From: an uncultured Ruminococcus sp. | GTDB lineage: Bacteria > Bacillota > Clostridia > Oscillospirales > Ruminococcaceae | Direction: 5' to 3' | Assembly (NCBI GenBank): GCA_947175005.1 | Contig: CAMWLD010000178.1 | Location: 1-5,301, forward strand | Length of the DNA stretch: 5,301 nucleotides | Shown here: positions 5,219 through 5,301 of the stretch, in pieces | Layout of the letters: the number at the start of each line of letters is the position of its first letter | How positions within the stretch are numbered: the first letter of the stretch is position 1 | Position numbers and translations under genes: made by a program | Notes under the pieces: generated by a model | The model's input: the letters and a program-made list of their open reading frames with translations, nothing else | Told to the model about the DNA's origin: nothing | Databases searched by the model: none

Positions 5219-5301
5219 TTTTGGAACGTTTGTCGGATGGCACATTAAACACAATCAAAACGGCGCAAAGCCATTGAAACAGACCTTACACCGTCTTGAA
5301 T

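Noticed and set aside
4865..5248. A 127-codon + strand frame rich in serine
   Set aside because: It is the antisense of the Glu/Asp-rich linker of the lipoprotein; the serine richness is the mirror of acidic codons.

Overview
The window looks like chromosomal DNA of an anaerobic clostridial bacterium, most likely of the Ruminococcus/Oscillospiraceae type. The reasons are a single-chain clostridial-type PurL, strong AGGAG-type ribosome sites, frequent TTG/GTG starts, a roughly 50-55% GC background, and a lipoprotein of the DUF4358 kind common in gut Firmicutes. The assignment is an inference from protein style, not from a marker gene.

Layout, left to right. Bases 1-972 (+) are the 3' end of purL, carrying its glutamine amidotransferase domain. 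An AT-rich island follows: a promoter-like site inside an inverted repeat (1017-1063) and a 150-residue protein with a zinc ribbon at each end (1085-1537). Next come four + strand genes: a 305-residue uncharacterised protein with U32-peptidase-like traits (1611-2528), queD (2617-3036), queE (3156-3815) and folE (3817-4401). Hairpins lie in the gaps before queD and before queE; the second is nested in a wider inverted repeat (3048-3133). After folE is a 96-base convergent spacer made of short degenerate repeats, then a minus-strand acidic lipoprotein gene (4498-5199). The last 102 bases hold that gene's ribosome site and nothing else I can name.

Function. FolE converts GTP to dihydroneopterin triphosphate, QueD converts this to 6-carboxytetrahydropterin, and QueE makes 7-carboxy-7-deazaguanine. 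These are the first three steps toward preQ0 and queuosine, the modified base at the wobble position of certain tRNAs. queC and queF are not in the window. FolE may also feed folate synthesis. The U32-like gene just upstream is the most interesting unknown: characterised relatives of that fold include tRNA and rRNA hydroxylation enzymes, so a role in RNA modification is a reasonable but unproven guess.

I see no CRISPR array, tRNA, rRNA, transposase, phage gene or defence system. The best candidates for something undescribed are the U32-like protein next to the queuosine genes, the double zinc-ribbon AT-rich cassette, and the nested inverted repeat between queD and queE.
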